Assembly: GCF_035999195.1 (NCBI RefSeq)
Contig: NZ_DASYGY010000009.1
Location: 1 to 64,000 of the forward strand
DNA length: 64,000 nucleotides
Direction: 5' to 3'
Source of the DNA: Pseudoxanthomonas sp.
Lineage (GTDB): Bacteria; Pseudomonadota; Gammaproteobacteria; Xanthomonadales; Xanthomonadaceae
Shown here: positions 23,799 to 32,341 of the stretch, piece by piece
Position numbering within the stretch: position 1 is the stretch's first letter
How the letters are laid out: the number at the start of each line of letters is the position of its first letter
Notes under the pieces: model-generated
What the model saw: the letters and a program-made list of their open reading frames with translations, nothing else
Told to the model about the DNA's origin: nothing
Database searches by the model: none
Program-made: the position numbers and the translations under genes

Positions 23799-24377
23799 TC
23801 AGGCGGCTTTGCGCAGCGGGGCCGGGATGCTGGCCAGCGCCGCTTCGATGGCCTGCGCCTTGTGCTCGGGCGAATAGGCCACGCGCTCGGCGCGCACGAA
23901 CTCCACATCGGTGATGCCCAGGAACTTGAACAGCTGGGTCAGGTAAGGCGCGACGAAGTCGATCGCGGTGCCGGCGTACTCGCCGCCGCTGGCCTCGGCC
24001 ACGATCACCTTCTTGCCGCCGGCCAGGCCCACCGGGCCGTTCTCGGTGTACTTGAAGGTGCGGCCGGCCACGGCCACGCGGTCGATCCAGGCTTTCAGCG
24101 TGGAGGGCACGCCGAAGTTGTAGCGCGGCACGCCCAGCACGATGACGTCGGCCTCCAGGAACTGCTGCAGCGTGGCCTCGCCGGCTTGTGCGGCGGCGGC
24201 ATCGCCCCCACCCAGTACGGCATTGGTCAGGTGGGGCAGCGGGTCGGCGTCGAGATCGCGGTAGGTGACCTCCAGCCCGGGCACGCTGTCCTGCCAACGG
24301 GCTACGATGGCGGCCGTCAGTTGTCGGCTGACCGAGTTCGCGGCCAGGGCGCTGCTGTCGATATGCAATAGTTTCAT
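23799..24377 (-). CDS. azoR: FMN-dependent NADH-azoreductase
   Basis: A 192-residue flavodoxin-fold quinone/azo reductase. It shows HIDSSALAANSVSRQLTAAIV (phosphate loop), PRYNFGVPSTLKAWIDRV (FMN isoalloxazine contact) and the GLAGGKKVIVAEASGGEY segment. Its physiological role is two-electron reduction of quinones and other electrophiles. The start at 24377 gives MKLLHIDSS. It is divergent from a LysR regulator gene 117 bp away, the usual layout for LysR control, and it ends in its own terminator. Confidence 0.95.
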   Translation of the reverse strand: MKLLHIDSSALAANSVSRQLTAAIVARWQDSVPGLEVTYRDLDADPLPHLTNAVLGGGDAAAAQAGEATLQQFLEADVIVLGVPRYNFGVPSTLKAWIDRVAVAGRTFKYTENGPVGLAGGKKVIVAEASGGEYAGTAIDFVAPYLTQLFKFLGITDVEFVRAERVAYSPEHKAQAIEAALASIPAPLRKAA

Positions 24378-24447
24378 GGTGGTGCTCCGGTCTGGACGCG
24401 GCCCAACGCCGCCTTGGAGACCACTGTAGGTCGTTGCATTGGTGGGA

Positions 24448-24460
24448 TAAACGTGGTTTA
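24448..24460. promoter_or_regulatory. LysR-type box between azoR and the LysR gene
   Basis: TAAAC-GTG-GTTTA is a perfect interrupted palindrome of the T-N11-A form. It lies 71 bases upstream of the azoR start and 34 bases before the LysR gene start. This is where the regulator would bind to control both promoters. Confidence 0.7.
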
Positions 24461-24494
24461 ACGTCACTGATTGTTCTAAGGGCGGAATTATTTC

Positions 24495-25502
24495 ATGCAG
24501 CATGACCTCAACGATCTCTACTACTTCGCCATGGTGGTGGACCACGGCGGCTTTGCCGCGGCCGAGCGCGCCCTGGGCATTCCCAAGTCCCGCCTGAGCC
24601 GGCGCATCAGCCAGTTGGAAACCGACCTGGGCGTGCGCCTGCTGCAGCGTTCCACGCGCCGCTTCGCGGTGACCGACGTCGGCACCAGCGTGCACCGCCA
24701 TGCGCAGACCATGCTGGCCGAAGCGCAGGCGGCGCGCGAAGTGGTCGATCGCCTCAGCGCCGAGCCGCGCGGGGTGGTGCGCGTCAGCGTGCCGGTGGCG
24801 GTGGCGCAGATGCAGTTACCGAAGATCCTGCCGGCCTTCCTCGACAAGTACCCGAAGGTCCGCCTGCAGTTGCACGTCAACAACCGCCGCGTGGACATCA
24901 TCAACGAGGGCTACGACGTGGCCCTGCGCGTGCGCGCCAAGCTCGACGACGACGGCAGCCTGGTGATGCGCAGCTTCGGCCAGATCCAGGAGCTGCTGGT
25001 CGCCAGCCCAAAGTACCTCAACCGCGCCGGCCGCCCGAAGGTGCCGGAAGACCTGGCTGAGCACGTCACCCTGAGCATCAGCGAGGACGAGGCGCGCCAG
25101 CGCTGGGAGCTGCATGGTCCGGACGGCGAGGTGCGCCGCATCGAACTGAATCCGCGCCTGGCCGGCTTCGACTTCCCGCTGCTGCAGTCGATGGCGAAGG
25201 ACGGGTACGGCATCACGCTGCTGCCGGAGACGGTATGCGCGGACGCGGTGCGCAAGGGTGAGCTGGAAGTGGTGCTGCCGGAATGGAGCCTGCCGCAAGG
25301 CATCTGCCACGCGGTGTTCGCGTCGCGCCGTGGCATGTTGCCGGCGGTGCGGGTGTTCATCGATTTCCTGGCCGAGCATCTGCCGCAGCAGATCGAGTCG
25401 TCGCGGCTGGATTGCGGCGGCGCCTGCGCGGAGGCGAAGGAGAAGGCCATCGCGATGGCGATCGACAACACCAAGGCCGGCAAGGTGAAGAAGGCTTCGT
25501 AA
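24495..25502 (+). CDS. LysR-family transcriptional regulator
   Basis: A 335-residue regulator with an N-terminal winged HTH (about 1-60: FAMVVDHGGFAAAERALGIPKSRLSRRISQLETDLGVRLLQR) and a periplasmic-binding-fold effector domain (~90-300). It has a Lys-rich C-terminal tail of about 30 residues beyond the usual end. The gene is divergent from azoR, and the box at 24448-24460 is its likely site. The inducer is probably an electrophile or quinone, judging by azoR; that is inference. Confidence 0.93.
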   Translation: MQHDLNDLYYFAMVVDHGGFAAAERALGIPKSRLSRRISQLETDLGVRLLQRSTRRFAVTDVGTSVHRHAQTMLAEAQAAREVVDRLSAEPRGVVRVSVPVAVAQMQLPKILPAFLDKYPKVRLQLHVNNRRVDIINEGYDVALRVRAKLDDDGSLVMRSFGQIQELLVASPKYLNRAGRPKVPEDLAEHVTLSISEDEARQRWELHGPDGEVRRIELNPRLAGFDFPLLQSMAKDGYGITLLPETVCADAVRKGELEVVLPEWSLPQGICHAVFASRRGMLPAVRVFIDFLAEHLPQQIESSRLDCGGACAEAKEKAIAMAIDNTKAGKVKKAS

Positions 25503-25615
25503 GCCACGGCGGCGGGGTTCGTGCGAAAATGCGCACCGGCCTGCAAGGGGCCGGGCGCGCCGCCGGGGTAGGGTGGCGAGGCACCGCGACGGGGTCGCGG
25601 GCAGTTCCAGACAAC

Positions 25616-25705
25616 GGAGAGATGGCCGAGCGGTTTAAGGCAGCAGTCTTGAAAACTGCCGTAGGTGTAAGCCTACCGTGGGTTCGAATCCCACTCTCTC
25701 CGCCA
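25616..25705 (+). tRNA. tRNA-Ser, anticodon UGA
   Basis: Ninety bases including an encoded CCA. The acceptor stem is GGAGAGA/TCTCTCC with discriminator G. The anticodon stem GCAGT/ACTGC carries the loop CTTGAAA, giving UGA (25650-25652). The long variable arm is typical of class II tRNA-Ser, and GTTCGAATC forms the T-loop. A block of repeats and an A+T-richer gene follow it immediately. Confidence 0.97.
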
Positions 25706-25727
25706 CTTCGATAATTATGAAATTTAG

Positions 25728-25807
25728 GATGGGTTGAGCGCAGCGATACCCATCGTTTGCTATGCCCGACGGGTCGCGATGATGGGTGGGCTGTAGCGAT
25801 ACCCGTT
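25728..25807. repeat. GATGGGT...ACCC repeats after tRNA-Ser
   Basis: Two copies (25728-25754 and 25781-25807) of a ~27-bp element with GATGGGT at one end, AGCGATACCC near the other and an AGCG core. Each has partial dyad symmetry and the two lie 53 bp apart. The DNA from 25706 to 25917 otherwise shows no gene. Confidence 0.65.
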
Positions 25808-25917
25808 GGTTTATGGCATCGGGTTGCCCGCAGTGAAAGAGGTTACCGTTCTCCCGCCATCTTGCCGCATAGTCACCGACAGCAAGATGTATCGCGATAC
25901 GCCGCGCGCTGGGTTCT

Positions 25918-27318
25918 CTACTGCCTCAAGCGCGGCGGGAGATTCCCTCCTGTCGGGCGAGGTGGCTTAGGGACGCAATGCTTGCCGTGGAGCAGGATTA
26001 CTCCGTCGTAACCGCCGGCGATCACCATGTCCTGGCAGCCATCGCCATTCACGTCGCCAGCGGCATAGGCGCGCTTGTGGTACGAAACTTTGAACATGTA
26101 GCGCAGCGGCGCGTCCTGGATCAGGAGCGGCGACTGGATGACGCCATCCTGCTGCAGGTAGACCGCCAGAAAGGGGTAGGTGCCGAAATCGCTAAACTGA
26201 TGGTTGATAACGTCGGCTTGCCCGTTCCCGTCGATATCGGCTACGAAAGCGGTTGACGGATACGGATACCAGCCTGCAAGTCCTAACGGTGGGCCAAAGT
26301 CTCCCGTTGCGGTTCGAAAGTGGACTTCGTATCCCGCGATGGAATCGATGCGGCCATCGCCGTTCAGATCAGCGAACGAGAGATGGTCGTGCTCGGCCAG
26401 TCGATGCAGCAGAACCGGGTTCGAAAGCCCGCCCGTGGCGAGTCTCTTCATTGAATACACGCCGGTACCGTAGGGAGGACTAACTGAATCATCGGCTGAT
26501 AGCACGAGGTCTTGTATACCATCGCCATCGATATCCTCGGTGACCAATCCGCGCACGACCTTGAACGGAAGAAAGATTTTGTCACCCTTCAGAAAACTTC
26601 CGCGACCGTCGCCCTTGAGGGTCTGGATGTTAGGGCAACCCTGGAAGCACTCCGGATAAGTAATGTAGTCGTCGGTTCCCCGGAGGACGACAATGTCCTT
26701 GTTTCCATCGCCATCGACATCGATCGATGCCCAGTCGCCGATCGACTCGCCGGATGCGAAGTTCAGTTCGGGATAGCCCTGATGAAAAACCGGGGTCTCC
26801 TGTGTCCGCGACAGAAGCAGTCCGACGCCACCAAATGCGCCATTCCTATCTACGGTGTGGAATGCGACATCGGGCAGGTGGTCGTTGTTGAAATCGTCCT
26901 TCAGCAGGAGGTTGTTGGACCTGTAGTTCTCTGACCCATATCTGAAAATGATCGGGGGAGCCAGGACGCCGCCATCCATCTGCATGAAAAACTCGGCCGA
27001 GTTCGAGCGGGGAAGTGCGACAATGTCGTCTCGAAGATCGCCGTTGAAATCGCCGACGACCACCGCTTCATAGTCCGCCATCGAGCCCCCTTCCTCTCGG
27101 GCCAGTGGGACGTGCGGACCAAAGCCGAAGGCGGTCGCTGCGCGAGCTATGTTGCCAGATGCAAGACGGGCAGGAGCGCCCGGCGAAGCGCCCTTGCCGG
27201 CACTCGCGGAAGACCCTGCCGGCGGCTTCCCGTCGTCGTGCTGCTGGATCGAAGAGCGATCGCAGCCTGATAGGGTCAAAAGCATCATCGGGAACAGTGC
27301 GCGGAACAAGATAGTCAT
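25918..27318 (-). CDS. FG-GAP/VCBS-repeat lipoprotein
   Basis: About 466 residues, starting at the ATG at 27318 (or 12 bases upstream at 27330). The N-terminus MTILFRALFPMMLLTLSGC is a lipoprotein signal with lipidation at the Cys of LSGC. A Ser/Ala/Gly linker and then a beta-propeller-like array follow. At least seven D-x-(N/D)-G-D or D-F-N-N-D calcium-loop motifs are visible (DFNGD, DVDGDGNKD, DIDGDGIQD, DLNGDGRID, DIDGNGQAD, DVNGDGCQD). FG-GAP propellers usually bind proteins or polysaccharide at the surface. Base composition and codon choice are visibly more A+T-rich than neighbouring genes, and it lies behind a tRNA gene, so acquisition by transfer is plausible. No ribosome site is strong. 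Confidence 0.85.
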   Translation of the reverse strand: MTILFRALFPMMLLTLSGCDRSSIQQHDDGKPPAGSSASAGKGASPGAPARLASGNIARAATAFGFGPHVPLAREEGGSMADYEAVVVGDFNGDLRDDIVALPRSNSAEFFMQMDGGVLAPPIIFRYGSENYRSNNLLLKDDFNNDHLPDVAFHTVDRNGAFGGVGLLLSRTQETPVFHQGYPELNFASGESIGDWASIDVDGDGNKDIVVLRGTDDYITYPECFQGCPNIQTLKGDGRGSFLKGDKIFLPFKVVRGLVTEDIDGDGIQDLVLSADDSVSPPYGTGVYSMKRLATGGLSNPVLLHRLAEHDHLSFADLNGDGRIDSIAGYEVHFRTATGDFGPPLGLAGWYPYPSTAFVADIDGNGQADVINHQFSDFGTYPFLAVYLQQDGVIQSPLLIQDAPLRYMFKVSYHKRAYAAGDVNGDGCQDMVIAGGYDGVILLHGKHCVPKPPRPTGGNLPPRLRQ

Positions 27319-27638
27319 CGTACTTGTCATCCTTAAGAGGCATCGCAGCCCGTCCGTTCCCATCACCACCCTGGCGAGACTCTTGCCCGCGGCTGCATGG
27401 TGGGCTGTGATACTAGAGGCCTGATATGTCCAGTCGCAAGTGACTGGAGCGGCGTAGCCCGCGTAAGGCCAACGGCCGCAACCGAGGTCTCTGCAGTGCA
27501 CGTCCCCCTGACGAACTTCCCCGGGTGCGCTTCGCGTACCCGGGCTACGGTCTACGACTTTTTGCCAGTGCGCATCTCCGCCACGCACGCGGTGCGGCGG
27601 CTAGACTGCGGTAACGATCTGTCCGGATGCCGTGGCGC
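27319..27638. other. Intergenic region with GTAGCCC inverted repeat (320 bp)
   Basis: No gene seen. GTAGCCC...GTAAGGC at 27454-27470 and CCCGGGTGCGCTTCGCGTAC-GGGCTAC at 27519-27548 are inverted relative to each other. They form one of the dispersed palindromic families of this genome. The leader of the lipoprotein gene occupies the left end. Confidence 0.6.
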
Positions 27639-27920
27639 ATGAAACTCACCCCAACCCCCATCACCGCCGCCATCACCGGTCTCTTCGCCGGCATCGTGAT
27701 GCCGCTGGTCTGGCCTCACCTGGGCGAGGAGACGTTGAACTGGGTGTTCGCGTTCCTGCTGGTGATCGCGCTGCCGATGCATGTGCTGGTGGTGGGCTTC
27801 AATGTGCCGCGCGAGTCGCGGCCGGCGGGGGCGCTGGATGTCGCGCTGCTGAAGCGCGTGATGATCTGGCTGACGACTGCCGTGGCCACACTGGCGCTGA
27901 TGAAGATCCTGCTGGCCTAG
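27639..27920 (+). CDS. Small hypothetical inner-membrane protein (93 aa)
   Basis: No family recognised. Three hydrophobic segments (about residues 10-28, 33-55 and 70-90) make it an integral membrane protein with little else. The start is ATG 27639 (MKLTPT) or the in-frame ATG 12 bases upstream. It precedes the serine hydrolase gene by 92 bp on the same strand and may be cotranscribed. GC content is back to the genomic level here, unlike the lipoprotein gene to its left. Confidence 0.6.
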   Translation: MKLTPTPITAAITGLFAGIVMPLVWPHLGEETLNWVFAFLLVIALPMHVLVVGFNVPRESRPAGALDVALLKRVMIWLTTAVATLALMKILLA

Positions 27921-28012
27921 CCGTCGCGGCGGCGCGCGCGGCCATCGGCGTGACGTCCGGCGCTCAATCCGATGCCCGCCGACCGTATCATCGGGCCCAA
28001 CCAGGAGGGGTC

Positions 28013-29182
28013 ATGCGTCGATTGCTCGGAGTCTGCCTGCTCGCCATGCTGCCGTTCGCCGCGCTTGCGGCGGAAACCGCGCCGCATCCCATTCCCACCC
28101 GTGCCGCGCTGGACGCCGAGGTCGCCGCGGCGATGAAGGCCGCGCAGGCCAATGGCTTGGCCATCGCGGTGATCGACGACGGCAAAGTCGTCCACGTGGC
28201 CGCCTACGGCCAGCGCAATGCGAAGGGCGATCCGCTGCAGACCGCTACGGTGATGTACGGGGCGTCGTTGACCAAGGCGGTGTTCGCCTACACCGTGATG
28301 CAGCTGGTGGACGAGGGCAGGCTGGACCTCGACCGTCCCGTCGGCACGTACTTCGACAAGGCGCTGCCCGACTATCCCGCAGTGGCCGGCTACGGCCCGT
28401 GGCCCGACCTGGCCGGCGACCCGCGCTGGAAAAAGATCACCGCGCGCCACCTGCTGACCCACAGCGGCGGCTTCGCCAACTTCGCCTTCCTCGAACCGGA
28501 CGGCAAGCTGCGCATCCACTTCGATCCCGGCACGCGCTACGCGTACTCCGGCGAAGGATTGATCCTGCTGCAGTACGTGATCGAGCGCGGGCTGGGCCTG
28601 GACGTGGGCGCCGAGATGCAGCGGCGCGTGTTCGACTGCTTCGGCATGCCGGACACCGGCATGACGTGGCGCCCGGAGTTCGCCGCCAACCTCGCCGACG
28701 GCTGGAAGGAGGACGGCACCGTCGAGCCGCACGACGAGCGCGGCCGCGTGCGCGCGGCCGGTTCGATGGACACCACCATCGCCGACATGGCGAACCTGGC
28801 CGCGGCCTTCATCAACGGAGAGGGTCTCGAGCGGGCCACGTTCGATGCCATCACCGCGCCGCAGCTGCCCATCACCACGGCCTCGCAGTTTCCCACGCTG
28901 CAGGAGGCGCTGCCGCCGGCGCAGCGGCGCAAGGATCTCGCGGCCGGGCTCGGCGTATTGGTGTTCGAGGGCCCGCAGGGCGCGGGCTTCTTCAAGGGCG
29001 GGCACAACGACTCCACCGGCAACACCTGGGTGTGCGTGAAACAGCGCAGGCGCTGCGTGGTGATCCTGGGCAACGACGTGCGCGCCGAGCGCGCGTTCCC
29101 GCGGCTGGTGGCGTTCGTGCTGGGCGAGACCGGCGTACCGTGGACGTGGGAGTACGGCAGCGGCAAGGCCTTCGTCGACTGA
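28013..29182 (+). CDS. Periplasmic beta-lactamase-family serine hydrolase
   Basis: A 389-residue class C/penicillin-binding-fold hydrolase. It has a signal peptide (1-19, ending ALAAE), a catalytic S85-L-T-K88 motif, a tyrosine motif at Y178-S-G, and a third motif near the C-terminus around GGHNDS. The AGGAGGGG ribosome site at 28002-28009 is near-perfect and fixes the start. The family includes esterases, D-amino peptidases and real beta-lactamases, and the sequence does not tell which. The gene is followed within 140 bp by the 42-bp repeat array. Confidence 0.9.
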   Translation: MRRLLGVCLLAMLPFAALAAETAPHPIPTRAALDAEVAAAMKAAQANGLAIAVIDDGKVVHVAAYGQRNAKGDPLQTATVMYGASLTKAVFAYTVMQLVDEGRLDLDRPVGTYFDKALPDYPAVAGYGPWPDLAGDPRWKKITARHLLTHSGGFANFAFLEPDGKLRIHFDPGTRYAYSGEGLILLQYVIERGLGLDVGAEMQRRVFDCFGMPDTGMTWRPEFAANLADGWKEDGTVEPHDERGRVRAAGSMDTTIADMANLAAAFINGEGLERATFDAITAPQLPITTASQFPTLQEALPPAQRRKDLAAGLGVLVFEGPQGAGFFKGGHNDSTGNTWVCVKQRRRCVVILGNDVRAERAFPRLVAFVLGETGVPWTWEYGSGKAFVD

Positions 29183-29977
29183 GGCGGGCGCCGTGGTGCG
29201 GCGCTGGCTCCCCGTCGCCCCCGGCACCGGAAGTCCAGGAGGGCACGACGGGGGTGTCGGCCTCGCGGGCTCCTCTGCGTCAGCGCGCACCCGTGGGGAG
29301 AGCGGGGCGCTTGTGCCCGGCGTTCCATCGTTTCGATGGATCGGCGCATCGTTTCGATCCAGCGTTCCATCTTTTTGATCGATCAATGCATCGTTCTGAT
29401 CCGACGTTCCATCTTTTCGATGGACCGGTGCATCGTTTCGATCCAACGTTCCATCGTTTCGATGAATCAGTGCATCGTTTCGGTCCAACGTTCCATCGTT
29501 TTGATGGATCAATGCATCGTTTCGATCCAACGTTCCATCTTTTTGATGGATGAGCCCATCATTTCGATCCAACGTCCGTGCGTGCTGATGGACGAGAGCA
29601 CCGTTCAGCCGCAAAAGTGACTTTTCCTGCTTGGATTTCGAAATTCGCCGTATTGAGGCTGAGGGCGCGATCACCCTCAAGCGTGTAAAGCCGCGACTTC
29701 GCGCGTCGATTTAACATTCTTAACATCACGTTGACCTCTCGCCGTGAGATGCGGACTACAATGCTGCATCGCATCAGTCGATGTCCGCGTCCATGCTTCG
29801 GGGACGGACGCACATCTGCAGCGCTTCCGCGCGCAGCGTGCCCGGCACGCGGCACCTCGTTTCCTGCGCCCGATCGCGGCGCTTTCTCGCGATGCGATGA
29901 CTCTCCCCGCCGGCGTCCGTGGATGCCTTCGCGTCGTGCCTTGTGCGCGGCATCTCCCCACCCTGGAGTGCACTTGC
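29183..29977. other. Gene-free stretch with tandem array and ggpPS leader (795 bp)
   Basis: C+G-rich DNA at 29183-29321, the tandem array at 29322-29612, then A+T-richer DNA with TTAACATTCTTAACAT and TTGACC around 29711-29736, which is probably part of the promoter of the downstream gene. A -10 candidate (TACAAT, 29757-29762) lies 20 bases from TTGACC, too far for a good sigma-70 promoter, so I do not call one. The 29765-29977 leader has no further gene. Confidence 0.6.
29322..29612. repeat. 42-bp tandem repeat array made of 21-bp dyad half-units
   Basis: Six units start exactly every 42 bp (29322, 29364, 29406, 29448, 29490, 29532), followed by a degraded seventh (29574-29612). Each unit consists of two 21-bp halves: type A reads GTTCCATCNTTTNGATGGATC with arms CCATC/GATGG, and type B reads NNNGCATCGTTTCGATCCAAC. 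The shared core ATC-N5-GAT recurs every 21 bp in 11 of the first 12 halves. All frames across the array stay open only because 21 is divisible by three. No plausible ribosome site precedes any of these frames. Confidence 0.95.
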
Positions 29978-32272
29978 ATGAGCCTGCTGAAACAACCCGA
30001 CCAACCCCTGCTGCTGGCCACCGATCTGGACGGCACCTTCCTGGCCGGCGATCCGGACGCGCGCAAGCGCCTGTACCACCTGGTCGACGCCCATCCCGAC
30101 GTCAAGCTGGCGTGGGTCACCGGTCGCGGCCGTGAAGCGATCCTGCCGCTGCTCGCCGATCCCGGCCTGCCCACGCCCGATTACGTCATCTGCGATGTCG
30201 GCGCCACCGTGCTGCGGACCGCCGACATGCAGCCCATCCAGCCGCTGCAGTCGCAGATCGAAGCGCGCTGGCCGGGCGAGCATGTGGTGGCCGAGGCCAT
30301 GCGCCGCTTTCCCATGCTGGTGCGCCAGGAAGTGCCGCAGGAGCGACGCTGCTCCTACTACTGCCACCCCGAGCAGCTCTCCACCATCCAGGCCGAAGTG
30401 GAGGCGGTCGCCGCCTCGCTGGGCTGCGAAGTGCTGTATTCGGCCGACCGCTACCTGGACATCCTGCCGCGCGACACGCGCAAGGGCAGCACGCTGACCG
30501 CGCTGGTGGACGAGCTGGATCTGGACCCGTCGCGCGTGCTGGTGGCCGGCGACACGCTTAACGACCTGTCGATGTACGGCGAGGACTTCCCGGGCGTATG
30601 CGTGGGCGAATCCGAGCCGGCGCTGGTCGCCGCCACGGCCGACATGGACAACGTGCTGCATGCCGATGCGCCGGGGTGCGGCGGCATCCTGCAGGCGATG
30701 GCGCATTTCGCGCTGATCGATGCCGACGACTATCGGCCCACGCCGCATCCGCCGGGCAAGGCGGAACTGGTGATGGTCTACCACCGCCTGCCGTACGAGG
30801 AGCACATCGTCGACGGCCAGCGCGTGCGCCGGCCGCACAGTTCGCCCAACGGCATCATTCCCAGCCTGCTCAGCTTCTTCGGCAGCGGCCAGCCGGGGTC
30901 GTGGGTGGCGTGGACGGTGGATGACCCGAAGGCGCCGCCGGTCGAAGCGCGCGCGCCGGTGGACGCCGAGCAGTACCCGGGCCTCACCGCGACGCATGTG
31001 CCGCTGACCAAGCACGAGGTGGACGTGTTCTACAAGCGCTTCTCGAAGGAAGCGTTCTGGCCGGTGATCAACAGCTTCTGGGAGCGCGCGCGCTTCAACG
31101 AGGACGACTGGGACCTGTTCAAGCGGGTCAACCGCCGCTTCGCCGAGGCCGCCGCCGCCGAGGCCGCGCCGGGCGCGACCGTCTGGCTGCACGACTACAA
31201 CCTGTGGATGGTGCCGTCGGTGCTGCGCGAGCTGCGCCCGGACGTGAAGATCGCCTTCTTCCACCACACGCAGTTCCCGTCGGCGGACATCTTCGCCATC
31301 CTGCCGTGGCGCCGCGAGATCCTGGGCAGTCTGCTGGCCTGCGACTACGTGGGCTTCCACATCCCGCGCCACGCCGAGAACTTCACCGACGCGGTGCGCA
31401 GCACCTTCCCGGTGGAGGTGACCCAGCGCGCCTCGTGCGCGCCGCGCTTCCTGACCTTCGGCTGCGCGGTCGGCGTGGAGGACATGGCCACCGAGCTGCG
31501 CATCGACGGGCGCACGGTGCGCATCGGCGCGCATCCGATCGGCACCGACGTGGGCCGCATCCGCACCTGCCTGGAGACGGAGCAGGTGGCCGAGGACATC
31601 ACCCGGATCCGCGACGAGATCGGCCGGCGCAAGCTGGTGTTGTCGATCGAGCGGCTGGACTACACCAAGGGCATCCTGCAGAAGCTGCACGCGTTCGAGC
31701 GCCTGCTGGACGAATCGCCCGAGCTGCGCGGCGAGGTGACGCTGGTGCTGGTGTGCGTGCCGGCGGCCAAGGAGATGACTGTGTACCGGCCGCTGCAGCA
31801 GCAGATCGAACAGGCGGTGGGCCGCATCAACGGCCGGCTGTCGCAGCTGGACTGGACGCCGGTCCGCTTCTTCGCGCGCGTGCTGCCGTTCGCCGACGTG
31901 GTGGCGCATTACGCCGCCGCCGACGTCATGTGGATCACGCCGCTGCGTGATGGGCTGAACCTGGTGGCGAAGGAGTTCGTCGCGGTGCAGGGCCTGGATG
32001 GCGGCGACGGCGTGCTGGTGCTGTCGGAGTTCGCCGGTGCGGCGGCGGAATTGAAGGGCGCGGTGCTGACCAATCCGCACGATCCGGCCGACCTCGCGCG
32101 CACCTTGCGCCAGGCCCTGGTGATGACACCGGGCGAACGCGAAGACCGGCAGCGACGCCTGTTCGACATCGTCCGCCACCACGACCTGTCGCGCTGGGGC
32201 CGCGAGTTCCTGGCGGCCGCACAGGGCGAGGACGAGGAGAATGCGGCTACGCACGCGGCCATCGCGGCTTAA
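29978..32272 (+). CDS. ggpPS: Fused glucosylglycerol-phosphate phosphatase/synthase
   Basis: A 764-residue bifunctional enzyme for the compatible solute glucosylglycerol. The N-terminal ~250 residues are a HAD phosphatase of the sucrose-phosphate-phosphatase type (LLATDLDGTFLAGD, VLVAGDTLNDLSMYG). The rest is a GT20 glycosyltransferase (VWLHDYNLWMVPSVLRELRP, AFFHHTQFPSADIF, RLDYTKGIL, PLRDGLNLVAKEFVA). The HHTQFP and LHDYNLWMVP blocks resemble GgpS rather than OtsA, and the phosphatase-first fusion matches ggpPS described in Stenotrophomonas rhizophila. It uses ADP-glucose and glycerol-3-phosphate and is typically salt-induced. The GGAG site precedes the ATG at 29978. OtsA-like trehalose synthase is the alternative call, but less likely. 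Confidence 0.88.
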   Translation: MSLLKQPDQPLLLATDLDGTFLAGDPDARKRLYHLVDAHPDVKLAWVTGRGREAILPLLADPGLPTPDYVICDVGATVLRTADMQPIQPLQSQIEARWPGEHVVAEAMRRFPMLVRQEVPQERRCSYYCHPEQLSTIQAEVEAVAASLGCEVLYSADRYLDILPRDTRKGSTLTALVDELDLDPSRVLVAGDTLNDLSMYGEDFPGVCVGESEPALVAATADMDNVLHADAPGCGGILQAMAHFALIDADDYRPTPHPPGKAELVMVYHRLPYEEHIVDGQRVRRPHSSPNGIIPSLLSFFGSGQPGSWVAWTVDDPKAPPVEARAPVDAEQYPGLTATHVPLTKHEVDVFYKRFSKEAFWPVINSFWERARFNEDDWDLFKRVNRRFAEAAAAEAAPGATVWLHDYNLWMVPSVLRELRPDVKIAFFHHTQFPSADIFAILPWRREILGSLLACDYVGFHIPRHAENFTDAVRSTFPVEVTQRASCAPRFLTFGCAVGVEDMATELRIDGRTVRIGAHPIGTDVGRIRTCLETEQVAEDITRIRDEIGRRKLVLSIERLDYTKGILQKLHAFERLLDESPELRGEVTLVLVCVPAAKEMTVYRPLQQQIEQAVGRINGRLSQLDWTPVRFFARVLPFADVVAHYAAADVMWITPLRDGLNLVAKEFVAVQGLDGGDGVLVLSEFAGAAAELKGAVLTNPHDPADLARTLRQALVMTPGEREDRQRRLFDIVRHHDLSRWGREFLAAAQGEDEENAATHAAIAA

Positions 32273-32341
32273 TGCATTTACCTTTGACGGGTGCGGTGCG
32301 AGTGGCGATAGTCGCGTCACACACGGGGCAGGAGACCCACG

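Noticed and set aside
25616..27638. Site-specific integration into tRNA-Ser with a duplicated tRNA end
   Set aside because: I found no second copy of the tRNA 3' end and no integrase gene, so only a compositional island is reported.
28013..29182. A resistance beta-lactamase
   Set aside because: Only the general serine-hydrolase motifs are visible. Many family members are esterases or peptidases and nothing here shows resistance.
29336..29620. Short plus-strand frame with seven-residue repeats over the array
   Set aside because: No ribosome site, and no base-substitution bias to third positions. The repeated codons follow from the period being divisible by three.
27917..29680. A long open frame on the minus strand running across the repeat array and opposite the serine hydrolase gene
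   Set aside because: It starts with TTG, has no ribosome site, and most of it lies antisense to a well-supported gene with high-GC bias that leaves frames open by chance. The heptad pattern inside comes from the 21-bp DNA repeat.
29731..29762. TTGACC and TACAAT as a sigma-70 promoter of ggpPS
   Set aside because: The spacing is 20 bases, too long for a normal promoter; not called as a feature.
29978..32272. Trehalose-phosphate synthase OtsA
   Set aside because: The GT20 blocks (HHTQFP, LHDYNLWMVP) and the fused N-terminal phosphatase fit glucosylglycerol-phosphate synthase better.
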